A stretch of DNA of 64,000 nucleotides from Eublepharis macularius (Eukaryota > Chordata > Lepidosauria > Squamata > Eublepharidae): assembly GCF_028583425.1 (NCBI RefSeq), contig NC_072801.1, positions 58,977,766-59,041,765 of the forward strand, written 5' to 3'. Below, piece by piece: positions 36,101-64,000 of the stretch. A model generated the notes under the pieces. It was not told the DNA's origin. It did not search any database and was given only the letters and a program-made list of their open reading frames with translations. Every line of letters starts with the position of its first letter. Within the stretch, counting starts at the first letter, position 1. The position numbers and the translations under genes were made by a program.

Positions 36101-36769
36101 CATGCCCATTTCTAATGCAGACTGATTGCTGATTGTGGACAATCACTGAAGTAGTTAGCACAGCAACAGAAGGCAGGCACCTGCATACAGGTAAGAATTT
36201 ATCTGTAGAGTAGAATAATATAGCAGGCCACTGGTAGAACAGTCAGAGTTTTTCTGGACATGGAACATTTATGTAAGGGTTGCCTGCCAGTCCAGAAATC
36301 AGGCTTGTGGGGGAATGAAACCCTGAAAGGAATGTAAAGAGATACATCTCTGGATTGTAACAGCAGTTTTGGAAATGTGATGTACTGTCCAGGGAGGGTG
36401 TGGGCAGAAGTTTGAACAGACATTTGTCTGGGATAATACAGTATCCATAAACAATCCTGTTGGGGGACTGAATGAGTCTGAACTAGAATGGATCCCATTG
36501 GAGTTCCGCTGTGTGATGCTAGAACTAACGGCTTTGTGGAGAGATGAATGGATTTCAGGAATTTAATAAGAATAGTTAGTATTTATATAATACTTCTGAA
36601 GTGCTCAAAGCATTTCATGTACATTTCTCTCTATATTGCTTGCAATCACCCAAAACATTGGCCAGAATTATTATTTCCATATTTCTGATGAGAGTTGAAA
36701 ATCAAGGCCTGCCTTCCTACATGGTGGCATCAAGTGGTTGTTTACACTCTGTCTCTGAAGTGCTAGATG

Positions 36770-37211
36770 CAGGGCTCATTTTGAGGGAGAACGCGCAGGA
36801 ACGCAGTTCCGGCAATTCCCCAAAGAGGTCACATGTCAGGTGGCCTCGTCCACCTGACTCTCGGCCATTTCGGCTCCTTTCAGCCTGGATTGGGACCAAA
36901 ACGGCCTGGATCGGGCCTCTGATGGGTGGTGGATCACTCTCCCGCTCAGCAGCGGCCCGATCCTGACCATTTTGGGCCCCTTTTCAGCCATTTTCAGCCC
37001 CTTTTTGCCATTTTGGGCCCAATTTTGGCCCTGAATGGCCAGGATTGGGTCCAAACAGGATAGGTAATGTCAGGGGGTGTGGCATATGCAAATCAGTCAT
37101 GCTAATGGCACATTTTCAGTGATGGCAAAGGGCGTGGCATATGCTAATGAGATATCCTGATGAGTTATGCTGATGTGTTCCTCCAGCTCTTTTTCTACAA
37201 AATGAACCCTG
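36770..37211 (+). mobile_element. hAT-like non-autonomous transposon, family A copy 2, perfect 8-bp duplication
   Basis: CAGGGCTCATTTTGAGGG at the left, CAAAATGAACCCTG at the right; GCTAGATG on both sides (36762-36769, 37212-37219). It matches the copies at 19506 and 42309 along its length. No coding capacity. Confidence 0.88.
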
Positions 37212-37848
37212 GCTAGATGTATTGATAAAAAGGAGTGCATGGATGGAGTCGGACTGACTGACTGAACGGATAGGTGGATAAAAGTATAGAGACTGGATAA
37301 ACCAGCTAGATCTGCCAGGATTTGAAGGAAAGGTGAATTGGTGGCTTATAAAAAAGTAACAATTATCAGTTGGTTAAATCATTGGCCTTCAACTGGTGGG
37401 ATGGGACCCAAATTTTGGTCATATGCCAATCTAAGGTGGGTTGCAAATGGGCACAAATACTGGGGCAAATCCAACCGACTTTTCCCCTCAGTTTTGCCCA
37501 ATTCCTCCCTTATGACAGCCCTTGTAATAACATGATTTTTATCCATCCATATGGCTTTTATTCACAATCCCCAGCATAACCTGTTGGGGTGGTCAGAGGA
37601 AATCCTTCTTACCTTTTTCATCAGCAGAGCCAGGCTAGACCAAAATGGTGCCCCCAGCAAGGATCATCTTTGGCACCCACCCTTCCCATTTGTTCAGCCT
37701 GGGAATATAACCTGTGACAGCCTCCTGCCCCAAGTCCATCACCCCCTAAGTTGAGCAGTCCAAGCCATCACCTGGGTTGCCTGCCCCTAAATCTGGCCTT
37801 GAAAAGAACTGATAGACTGATAAGCAAAGCAAGAGTGTGGCTCTTGCA

Positions 37849-38054
37849 CCCAAATATCAGTGGGGGAGGGGTAGAGGATGTAGTCACTTGAGAAACTGGC
37901 ACTCCATCAGCAGTCCAGGGAACAGGAGACTTTTGCAGCCTTTCAAAGGGCTGAGATAATTTAGCCACTCTCCTGTTCCTTACACTGCTGATGGAGTGAC
38001 ACTTTCCCAGGTGACTACATCCTGTACCTGCCCCTCCCCCTGCCGATATTTGGG
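37849..38054. repeat. Foldback repeat with arms of about 86 bases
   Basis: The left arm (37849-37934) and right arm (37968-38054) are inverted copies. The left reads CCCAAATATCAGTGGGGGAG and the right ends CCCCCTGCCGATATTTGGG. Both arms contain CTCCATCAGCAG or its complement. The loop is about 33 bases. Confidence 0.7.
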
Positions 38055-39273
38055 CGTCTCTCCTCAAAGAAAGCAGGAGAGGCTAAGCACCAGACAACTG
38101 ATCAACCATGCTTTGTAGCAATATTTGCAGACCAATTTAAAAAAACAAAACGAGGCTCCCCCCTCCATCCCTGAAAATACAATGAGATGACTTCCTGGGT
38201 TTGAGATCAGCAGCACGAACCAAAAAAAACCCCGAACTTGATGTTCGTTGTTCGTTGCCATCCATGAACAGGGACTCACAAACAACCACGAACATGGCCC
38301 TGTTCACAAACATGTTTGTGGTTGGCTGTTTGTGGGGGCCAGCAGGCTCTCCTCCAGCCATCATCCAAGTCAAGATCCCTACTGCACCACTCCAAGAAAC
38401 CTGACCTGAGCAGGCACCAGGAAAGGTACCAATAATAAATAATAGCTTGGCCCAGAGCCTGGCAGCAGCCCTGGAACTTGAAGGGGTAGATCCCTATCCC
38501 ACCACACACGAAGAAAATTCAAGCTCCAATGCACTCTCTCTATCAAAATGCCAACAGCAACTCTCTCTCCTTCTCTACTGTCTGCAAAACCAGAGCTGAG
38601 AGCCCCCCTCCCCCCTGGTCTTTGCTCCCTTGTAACAAATTTGGAGCTCCACACTTGAAAGGAAGACCTGCCTATCAAGCTAAATTGGGCTTAGATTGGG
38701 GTTTCCAGGGCAACAGCAGGAGTTCAGACAGAGTTCAGACAATCCCTGCCTAAGTTGCCAAGGGAATTGATTGCAGGTGCCAGATTGTCTGGCTTCATGA
38801 ACAGCAATGAACAGCAACGAACATGAGGCTTGCAACGACCACCTGTTCGTTTAGAATGGGGCCTCATGAACAGCTTGTTCGCGAACAGCAGATTGGGCTG
38901 TTCGTGGCTTTTTTTTGTTCGTATTGCTGTTCATGCCCATCTCTAGCAATAACCTGAGCCACATTCTGAGGTCATGAGAGAGACTAGTGTAAGAGAGATA
39001 CTCCTCTTTCATGCCAAAGGTATGCCCCAAACATATACTTTTCTCTCAGTTGTGTGTGTATTCTACTCACACACAACAACTAGTAGATGCAGCAGCCTCT
39101 GGGAGTGAGGGGAAGCTTTTGACTTTTTCAGCAATCAGATACTGCCTTGGCTGGGTATAAGTATGAAATTTTCCAACTGAATACAAATAATAAATCAGTA
39201 TGTTTTCTCCCACCCCTCTGTATCGCTGAGACCAGCAGCAGCTAGTAGAGGGGGTAAATGGGGGGAGAGGTAT

Positions 39274-55253
<15,980 letters not shown>

Positions 55254-55941
55254 TTCCGGGGATAGTCCCGAAGCCCCTTGGTTTTGGCTTGAGAAGAAAA
55301 GGGGGAAAGAAGTTAGAAAGGGAAGCCCCATTGTTCCTCTCTGATAACAGAAATGTTGCGGTACAAGACTGATTGGTAACCACGGTTGCAACTTTTTGCT
55401 GCTGTGCCCATGTCACATGGCTTTTGTCCATGCAAATTTGCTAAGTAGAAGAGATGGTAGTATCGAACCCCATATCCTTTGGCCCAGACACTTTGCTCTA
55501 AAATACCAGACAACTAACATAATATTCAGCAGAGACAGACAGACGGCATATTTTAAGAGTTCAAAGCTCTCTACATATTAATCTCAGAAGTTTAATGGGA
55601 TCAGATACTGGTAGCCTGTGGAATAAATGTGGCTTCTTAAAGGGCATCACCTTGTCCAAGAGTTGCCAGTCTAAAGGCTTCTGCTCTTCCACCTCTTGTC
55701 AGAAAGAGACATAGCAGGGTGGGAGTGGGAGGGGGGAGAAGTCAGGAAGAACGCGTGAATGAAATGTACAGGGGGCTTGGTGAGGGGAGGAGTCGCTGTG
55801 TAGGTGGTCTTACAATCAGGCCAGGTTGAGAAGTAAGTAGAAAAGGTTGAGGTGTGTCTCATGTATGAGTTCCTCTGGCTTGAATAGCGGGCTGAGGGCA
55901 GGGGCCATGACACCCTTCCATTCAAGTGGGAGTTAAACCAT

Positions 55942-56144
55942 GGCCGTTTCCACATGGCTCCCTGCTGCTCGTAACAACCCGGAATCTCGCGAAAAAAACG
56001 CGGAAGATCGCGTTTTCTTGCACGAGATTTGCGCGACGTCACATGACGTCGCGCAAATCTCGCGCGAGAAAACGCAATCTTCTGCGTTTCCCCCTGCAAT
56101 ATTCTGGGTTGTTATTAGCAGCGGGGAGCCGTGTGGAAACGGCC
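55942..56144. mobile_element. CpG-rich foldback MITE, 3-bp duplication CAT
   Basis: GGCCGTTTCCACATGGCTCC at the left, GGAGCCGTGTGGAAACGGCC at the right; CAT at 55939-55941 and 56145-56147. The arms run nearly to the centre, which reads CGCGACGTCACATGACGTCG. It has far more CpG than its surroundings. Confidence 0.85.
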
Positions 56145-56904
56145 CATGCTTAGGACTGACTGGCAGGAGATCAAAGCAAAGAAGCAATATTTAGTTGGTG
56201 CAGCCACAGGTCACCTTTCCTACTGTAGACTGTGGCTGAAACAGAGATAAACTTTCCCCAGGAACTGTGAATCAGCTAAAGGACTACCAAATGAGTGTAT
56301 TTTAGTAATTCTGTATTTATCCACCTCACAACATGGTGCCCTGTAAATCAAGCAAGGGTTATCCCCTCTAGAGCTCACAGATTTTTTGTTATTAGTTATA
56401 GATACATATGTTAAAGAGTCACATATATTAAATTTTCCTTTGCACACACAAGAAGATAACTGTTTAGAAAGGTTATTGGATCAAATTTGGTGTATTAAAA
56501 ACGGAGGAAAGGACAAGAAAGGACGTGTGCAGGACACAGCATGAAGCCAGCGACTAAACACAGTGCTGTGCTCGGAGGGACCAAGATTGGGAAGGCCTTT
56601 GATTGGGGCATCTTCAGTTTGCTCGGTGCAGAAAGCAACTATGCCCCTCGCCCCTCACCTCCATTTTGCTTTACATGTGATTCTCTGTGCCGACTCATTT
56701 AATTCATATTAATTTGAAAATAATGAGTCCTTGGATAGTTTTGGTCACAAGAATAAATACAGAAAAGGAACCCTTCCCCCCAAAGAGCCCTTTACAGGTA
56801 TTTACGTTTCTGGTGCTCCAACCTCACATACCAAGAATGTCTGATATGTGCAATCTACTCGGTACACATGATCACCATCTGAAAAGGGTTACACATAGGG
56901 TTGT

Positions 56905-57417
56905 CATCCAGAGGCTGGATGAATACTTGTCAGAGATGCTTTAGGCTGATCCTGCACTGGGCAGGGGGTTGAACTAGATGGTCGGTATGGCCCCTTCCAA
57001 CTCTATGATTCTATGATTCTTGTCAAATTCCAGGTGGTAGCTGGAGATCTAGAATTACAACTTATCTCCAGGCCACAAAGATCAGTTCCTCTGGAGAAAA
57101 TGACTGCTTTGGACGGTGGACTCCATGACATTATACCCTGCTGTGGCCCCTCCCCTCTAAACCCCGCCCTCTCTAGGCCCCACCCCCAAATCTCTAGAAA
57201 TTTCCCAGCCTGGACCTGCCAACCCTGCCTGGAGATCTCTAGGAATTATAACTGATCTCTAGATGGCAGGCTGACATTCCCCAAGAGAAATTGGCTGCTT
57301 TAGAGGGAGGATTCAATGGTATTATACTCTGCTGAGGTCCCACCTCTATCCAAACCCCATCTCCCCTTGAGAATTCCCAAATATCCAGGAATTCTCCACT
57401 CTCGAGTTGGCAACCTT
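56905..57417 (+). repeat. CR1-type LINE 3' tail followed by two TAGGGTTGCC-type fragments
   Basis: 56905-57020 has the standard LINE 3' end (CTGCACTGGGCAGGGGGTTG, then CCCCTTCCAACTCTATGATT) with a repeated terminal ATGATTCT. 57030-57225 and 57226-57417 are two worn TAGGGTTGCC-type copies in the same orientation, each ending in GCCAACCCT or TGGCAACCTTG. Confidence 0.65.
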
Positions 57418-60400
57418 GCAGTTTCAGTACATGCAAATGCATACAGTTCAAAATCCAGGTTTCAGGTAGCACATTCCCATGGTTTGAAAATACACACATT
57501 GCCCTTTTCAGATAAAATGTTGATTGTCTGTACCACTCACAGATAATGCATTCTCCTGGTATGCATGATAGGAGTGATAGAAATATAATGCCTGAAAAGG
57601 GCGAAAGAAATAGTCCTCTTGAACTTCCAGGGCAGCTGAAACCAGGTTAGATTTTTTTTAAAAAAAATGCATTCAGATTTGGATCAAAACAGGTATGGAT
57701 GAGGGTCCTATATTTTCCTTGAGCAAATGATTTCTGTGGAAGAGAAATCTCCCCATGCTATTTTCAGTTTCTTCTTCCTTTACCTGAAAAATCTTTGGAT
57801 TGGTAGAGAATTAATATAATGATGTATTCTGGTCCTTTTTAGATGCAAAGATATGCAAGCTTTCATGTTTCACAAGATTCTTCATCTAGCAATTTGATGA
57901 ACTACCCTGGAGAATTCAAAAGCCTGCGTGATCTTGCATCAACTTCCAATGGCCCAGTAAAAAGATTCCACTTCATCTGATTTCTATCACCGAACCTTTA
58001 TATTATCACCATGAACTGGAAAATATACAAAGAGACACAACAGAGTGCTTGATCTCTCTGTTCCCTCCTTTCATTCAATATAACTATTTAAATCAGAATA
58101 CACACAGAGGCATGTATACCAGGAAGAAAAGGGTCCTATTGCTTTGCCAGCTTTTGAAAAACTCACTCTGCTTCTGTGCTTTCAACCACAACCCTTTAAC
58201 AAGCAAAAATTAAGCAAAATATCACCTGATTTGTTAGACTGATGGTAAAACATGGGAGCAAGGTCACTTAATAAAGTGGTAATTTCATATTAGATGCACA
58301 CGCCATAATAATTACAATTCTATATCCTATTCCCTGGCTTTCCCACCCCCAACCACCATATATTTGGTACCCTTACCCATTCTCTCCTCTAGGCATTCCA
58401 TAAGTGAGACAGTGCCCCCTAGGGGGGCATGTCCTCATGACCTCTTCTCCCAGTCCCAAAAGGGTGCAACCGACAGTACAATACGTTCCATGCATAGCAC
58501 CTTACCTGTGTCCTTTTGCTCCCCTTTGTTCCCTGCTGATCATTCTTTCCCCCCCCCTGTTGCTCTTTACTCCAGCTGGGGAGGGGAGGGGTGGTGTGTC
58601 TTGGTGGAAGGCAAAGGGGGATATGAAGATGGGCAGTGGCAAAAGGGGAGCCTCGGGCAGCTTAGCACCCCCGTCACTTGACGACGTCAAAGTCCAAGTA
58701 TGGGGAGGAGGAGGAGGAGGTGAAGAAGATTAGGGACCAGAGAAAGGAGCAGAGGAATGCAATGTACAGAAGAAATGAACATGAGGATAATACCCCTAAC
58801 TGGGACTGAGCAGACGGCTCTGTTTAATCAGTGGCCGAAAACAGGAGGTGAAGGCTGATGAGGGGGAGCTTGCAGAGGGTGGCGGGTCAGAGTGGGCACT
58901 CGCTCGGTTTATGGGAGATGTGAAAAATACATTTGGTCCTTCTGCTGTTTCACACACAACAGCATGGGGACTGCTTCCAAGGCACACCATCTGTCCCGAG
59001 AGACTATCGTACAAATCACCCGCATCTTCCTTTGTATCTGGATCTAAATTCTAAATCCATTTTTTAAAAAAAAAATTAAAAATCCAGGTGCACTCAATTC
59101 CTTCAGGTCTGACAGTCATTCACAATAGGAAAGATAATCCTATGTTGGTCCAAAGCTTATTAGCAGTGAAGCTGAGATGCTTGACCAGTTTAAAAATGAG
59201 TAAGCTTTTGAGTTATACACAGTCCTTTCACAGATTGGAAAAGGCAGAAAACGAAGGTAACAAAGGACCAAATGAGGCAAGATGGAAGGATTCAACTCTA
59301 CCCATTCACATGCAGAGTGGGTGGGAATTGTTTGGGTTTTTTAAAAAACAGAAACGAAAGTATGCAACTAAGGGGCGCTAAATCCTACACCATCCTTATC
59401 CTCTTATGCGTTATTGCTTGAAGCATCTTAAAGCAATGGAGCATGGCAAGGGTCAGAGGGAGATGGAGCAAAGTTTAGCTTCCCTCACCTGTACGCTCCG
59501 TTTTCTGTCCCCCATCTGTGAGCAAGCAGACATGTGAATTAACAAACACATATGGACCCTCGTGTCTGGTTTGGTCCTAGAGCCTCATCTACAAATGCAT
59601 CAGAATAAGGAAGTAAGAGTTCTAAGGTGGTACCTATCAGTTTCCTTTTTATCCTGCCTAAGGAGTTCAAAGTTGCTGACGTGGCCCTTCCTTCCCCTTT
59701 TTGTCTTGACAACAGCCCAGTCAGATAGACTGCTGAGAGAGAACGGGTTGGATCCAGCCAGCATTTCCTCGCACTCTTGCCCAAATCCACCCTTCCCTCT
59801 ACATTATAGCCCCACCATCCCACATGGTTTTTGTATATGCAGGTCCAATGATCCTCAAAATAGCCTCTTTTGGTGGTCACAGGGGATCTTTCTTTCCTTT
59901 CCACTAACAGAAAATTGGGTTGGATCCAACCCAATGACTGCCCCATAATGCCATTTAAAGGATACAGCCACACAGGTCCTAAACATTGTTTTTATTTATA
60001 CAAAATAAAAAATATTTTAAAAAATCTGTTGCTCTCAGTATAAAAATTGTGATGCAGCACCCTCCTCTGACCCAATGCGGTACTGAAGCATCCGTGTCTC
60101 CCTTGTATATACATTTCGCAGAGTCCTGTTTCTCCTTGTTCTCCAAGTTGGGTTTTCAGCAGGAGCACACGCTCTTTCCTCATTTCTTTTTGTTCTTGTA
60201 TGCTGTCACTGTTAGACTGTTTGGTTTCTTCCATATTTGACGCTGGTGGCTCCCAATTTGTTTTAGCTTATGTGGCATTCTCGCACTGTTTTTATCGTTC
60301 ACACCATTTTTACACCACCTAACACAAAAATTGAGCATGAATTCCGTCAGAAAGAATTCTACTGAATATCATTAGTCTGGTCAGCAGAAAAAGAGAGATG

Positions 60401-63400
60401 ACTATAGATTTGTCCTGAGTGGGTAAAATTCGTGTCAGAAGCTGTGATTTTTAAAATCAAAATGGCGTAGTCACGAAATTTGGTGACATCCCTACATTTG
60501 AGGTCTGCAAATTCGATCCTCCAAGGAGGGAAGTGAAAGCAGGAAGCGCACGGCTGTTGAAGGGGCACAACTGGAAGGATGCTGTCCTTTTCGCTTTGGG
60601 ACAAGTTCATCTTTTCAAATCACTCACAGTTGAAGCTGCAAAAGACAGACAAGGCGGAAAGTTGGTTGCTGAGAAAAAGCAAAGCCAGGGCACTGACTAT
60701 GTCGCAAAAACAGGACTTTGGATCTTTACAAGGTCTCCTTGGCTACTTATTTATTTTAACCCCTCCTTGTAGTTCACCATCTCAGCCAATGGTTGGTTCT
60801 CAAGGTAGCTTACAATCAAAGCTTAAAAACCTGTCACATTACAACAATAACTACAGCACTAAAAGATCAGGAATAGGACCTTAAAAACATACCATCAGTT
60901 GCTGTTCTCCCTCACCCAGAATGTTCATGGACTTTGGGCAGACACAGGGAAATACCCAATGCAATAATTCACCTCTGGAACTCATTGCTGTAAGATGTAG
61001 TAGTGATGGCCACTAGCTTTGATGGTTTTTAAAGGGGATGTCAAAGAAAAATGGGGGGGGGGAAAGGGCCATGTTTTATTAGAGCCCAATGGATTAAAAA
61101 AAAAACCCCACTTCCTCAGGGTAATCTACAGACAAATTTTAAAAATTAAGCAGCTAGAAACAGCTGCAAACTGCATTTGCAGTTTGGTGTAGTGGTTAAG
61201 AGCATTAGGACTCTAATCTGGAGAACCGGGTTTGATTCCCCACTCCTCCGCTTGAAGCCAGCCGAGTCACCTTGGGCCAGTCATGGCTCTCTCAGAGCTC
61301 TCTCAGCCCCACCCACCTCACAGGGGGATTGTCAGTGAGGATAGTAATAACACACTTTGTAAACTGCTCTGAATGGGCATTAAGTTGTCCTGAAGGGCAG
61401 TATATAAATTAAATGTTGTTGTTATCATCATCATCACCACTTGCATTTTATTAGTACTTATACCAAGGCAGTTCCTTGTCTTTGAAAGAGCGATGCCTTT
61501 GGACCTGCATTTCCTCCTGATGGGTGCTTGAACAGAGTCGGAAACAGCAAGGAGGAAAAAGAGGAACTCTTTTTACAACTTGCCACACAAAGAAATTCTG
61601 ACTGGACATTCCCACTGCTCTTTAGGAAACATGCCTGCATGCCCTTCTGCAAGCAGCCTCACAGGAATGAGACGCACAACTCATCACAGAACTGCTGTGC
61701 CTTTGGGGTGGGGGTACCTTGGATAACTTTCCCACAGCAAAGGAAATCTCTGGGAGAATGGAAAAAGAGATCTGCTGCCCTGCACCACTGAACTAAAAAC
61801 GGGCATGTCATTTCCCACAAAGGCCGTGGAAGGCCCACAAGAAAGGTGTGAAGACAACTGCCTGCAGATTTCATGCAGCCATCGGGGCTAATATTCCATC
61901 TGCAGGCAAATTCTCTGTATATTTGTTTATTTCTCTTTTAAAGCCATGTAAACTAGCAGCTGTCCCTGAATCTTGTGGCAGCAAATCCCATGTGTTAATT
62001 CTGCATTGGGTGACTTCCTTTCGTCAGGCCTCTTGATACTACTGCCCATCAGCTTCCTGGGGAGACCCAGGGCCAAGCTACAAGTGATGAACAGGCTCAC
62101 GTGTAGGCCTCCCTGTTCACTTGTGCTCCACTTGCACTCCACTCGATCACGTAGTAGCTTGGCTCCCAGAGTTCTCGTATTTTCTATGTACTTTCTGCAC
62201 ACCATGCATAGTTTTAGATAGTCTTATATCCTCTTTTCTCCCTAAAGTAAAAAAGCCCTTTCCTCTTCCGGAAGGTGCCCCTCTTTTTAAATCTGATGTT
62301 GCCCTTGGCTTCATTTCTTGCCTCTCTTTTTCGAGGCGGGCTCCTTTTGCATCAGACTCACCGGCAATGGCTGGACTGGGATCCTGCCTGAACATTTCAC
62401 AACACTGAAAAGGCAAACCAACAAGGGAATCAGAAGCAGAAGCCAGTGATGTCTTCGAAGGATGGCTGATCTGGATGTCTGGGTGATCTCCAGCATTTGT
62501 GAAGAGTACCCAGGGTACGGAGTGCTCAGAGAATCTGTAATAAAAAAAGGAACAGGGGAGAGGAGACCCCGAGCCTTTAGGTAGTAAGAACAAGCTGTAG
62601 ACAATATTGAGATGATTGTCTATTTATTTATTTTACTTTGTTTATATCCTGCCTTTTTTCTCAATGAGGAACCAAAGTGGGGTCCATTTTATCCTCACAA
62701 CAACCCTGTGAAGTAGATTAGGCTGAGAGTGTGTGACTGGCCCAAGGTCACCCAGCGAGTTTCCATGGAAGAGCAGAGAACTGAACCTGAGTTGCCCAGA
62801 TCCGTCACTGTAGCCACTACACCACTCTGGTGCTTAATAAATAAGCCACCGTTGATGAAATGGGGTGGGGGTGGCGTGGAACAGTGGCTTTAGAGGGAGC
62901 TGAGAAAGCCCGATTTCAAATCTTACCCCAGCCACAAACTCGCTAAACGGATGCAGCCATTGATCCTCTCTGCTTCAGTCGCCCATCTGCAGTATGACCA
63001 TGATGAGACTGCTCAGCTTACATACAGGCAGTTCTCTGAACCTTCAACAGCTCGTAATGAACGTGAAGTACGAAGGCTGATTCACACATTACAAAGTGAC
63101 TGTGGCTGCGATGAGGACTTCTGACTGATATTTTTCCCTGCTGTGAACTTAATTCCCAGATGCATGCACGCCTGATTCAGGACAGTGGCATGCTCAGGAC
63201 AGGAGGTCAAGGCTTTCCCCTATGTCATTCTCCTGACCTGAAATACCCTGTGGAGCCACCATTTGGCCCATTATATTTCTGTAACGAGGTGAACAGTGGC
63301 TCCCTGGAGCTGTTTCAGAGTGGTAAACCAACATGTGGGCAACACTGTAGCCCCCTCTCCCTGCAGCTCCAACAGGCCATGTGTGTGCATGCAATATCCT

Positions 63401-63978
63401 ACCAGTTTTTAGGTCCCCTTTGAACTCAGAAACAGCCATGATGGGCTCAAGGGACCCATGTGAAAAAAGTCACATGGGACAGTGGCTACAGCGTGGAGGG
63501 GAATCAGAAGAGAACAAGTGGAAAAGCCGGTAGCATCCAATCCACTACAGAAGTGTCCGGGGCACACGCAAGATGCAAAATGGGAACTTCCTAATCTGTA
63601 GCTCAACCATATCAGCTGTTGACAGAGGATAACTGAAACACAGATATTGTAAATAGATTTGATCTTCTTTTGGAAATGGGAGGTTTAATTTTTTATGGGG
63701 GGGGAATGGATTGTTAAAAAAATATTATGCTTCATTGGATGCATTTTGACGTTTTGCATCAAAGCTTGATAAAAAAATAACAGCAGAAAATGTTGGCGAG
63801 GAGAATTTCCCCTCTGTCCTCTTCTTAAAAATTCTGAAATGTTGGATGTGCAGCCGATTGGTCCTCACCATTGGGCAGAACCAGCTCGGCATGGGCTGTC
63901 ACGTTCACCAAAGGAAGTGACTGCACAGCAAAAAGGCGTATGCATTCTACCCTCTCATCGACTGCCTGGCAATCTCAC
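57418..63978. other. Right end, probably first intron of the EAAT2-type gene
   Basis: No exon with splice support was found. Repeats: a worn LINE 3' end at 60900-61080, a near full-length tRNA-SINE at 61170-61420 (plus), a LINE-like fragment at 61925-62045, a foldback at 62070-62165 and a minus-strand tRNA-SINE at 62620-62833. 58664-58700 has TTGACGACGTCAA, a palindrome resembling a CRE, and 58707-58723 a short AGG run. Confidence 0.45.
62070..62165. mobile_element. Foldback MITE, 3-bp duplication CCA
   Basis: GGGCCAAGCTACAAGTGATG at the left, GTAGTAGCTTGGCTC at the right; CCA at 62067-62069 and 62166-62168. Shorter than the other copies. Confidence 0.75.
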
Positions 63979-64000
63979 CTGCTTGGCACTGGACTGAGGT
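63979..64000 (-). other. Possible 3' end of an upstream exon, cut by the window edge
   Basis: On the minus strand a strong donor (AAGCAG|GTGAGA) ends a stretch that runs off the right edge. It is placed correctly to be the first exon of the transporter, 8.7 kb upstream of the exon at 55287, and phase 2 would join it without a stop in the few codons visible. It could equally belong to another gene or be chance. Confidence 0.3.

Larger units (their letters stand above)
33200..39270. other. Spacer between the convergent GFY and EAAT2-type genes, no gene seen
   Basis: 33418-33498 is a small palindromic MITE (TTACTTCTGAGTGAATCCCA). 35740-36115 is an inverted-repeat element whose right tip reads GTTCATGCCCATTTCTA, with poly-C at 36081-36096. 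About 38140-38946 is a related element with right tip GTTCATGCCCATCTCTAG. A foldback lies at 37849-38054. 34000-35700 shows nothing I can name. Confidence 0.5.

Noticed and set aside
56040-56065. A CRE promoter site marking the transporter start
   Set aside because: The palindrome is the centre of a foldback transposon with its own target duplication; no exon with a start was found near it.

Overview
The window reads as vertebrate nuclear DNA: small exons with canonical GT/AG splice sites, long introns, and a dense load of interspersed repeats. The repeats (tRNA-derived SINEs, a 5S-rRNA-derived SINE, CR1-type LINE tails, many short inverted-repeat DNA transposons) point to a squamate reptile, perhaps a gecko. 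Species is inferred from repeat style only.

Four protein-coding genes could be assembled exon by exon, with reading phase agreeing at every junction. PTH2, the TIP39 neuropeptide precursor, lies on the minus strand (CDS 7439-11172). A small uroplakin-2/3-type membrane protein gene lies on the plus strand (18352-22239). GFY, the Golgi-associated olfactory signalling regulator, lies on the plus strand (28353-32408). An EAAT2-type glutamate transporter of the SLC1 family lies on the minus strand (39274-55253); its first exon probably lies at or beyond the right edge. PTH2 next to GFY, in the same relative orientation, matches human 19q13.33, so this is the reptile counterpart of that region. Mammals have no SLC1A2-type gene there; SLC1A2 sits on 11p13. 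Since 11p and 19q13 also share PTH/PTH2 and SLC17A6/SLC17A7, the transporter is best read as an ohnologue of SLC1A2 missing from that mammalian locus.

Two broken pieces of host coding sequence are present: a duplicate of uroplakin-like exon 3 upstream of that gene's promoter (16588-17017), and a decayed copy of part of GFY's first coding exon inside GFY's first intron (about 29270-29355).

The rest is repeats. At least eight foldback elements have 3-bp target duplications. Two or three inverted-repeat families have clean 8-bp duplications (hAT-like). Several nested insertions give relative ages; in one, a foldback element has split the target duplication of an older hAT-like element. I found no operon, CRISPR array, rRNA gene or functional tRNA gene, and no sign of bacterial or phage DNA.
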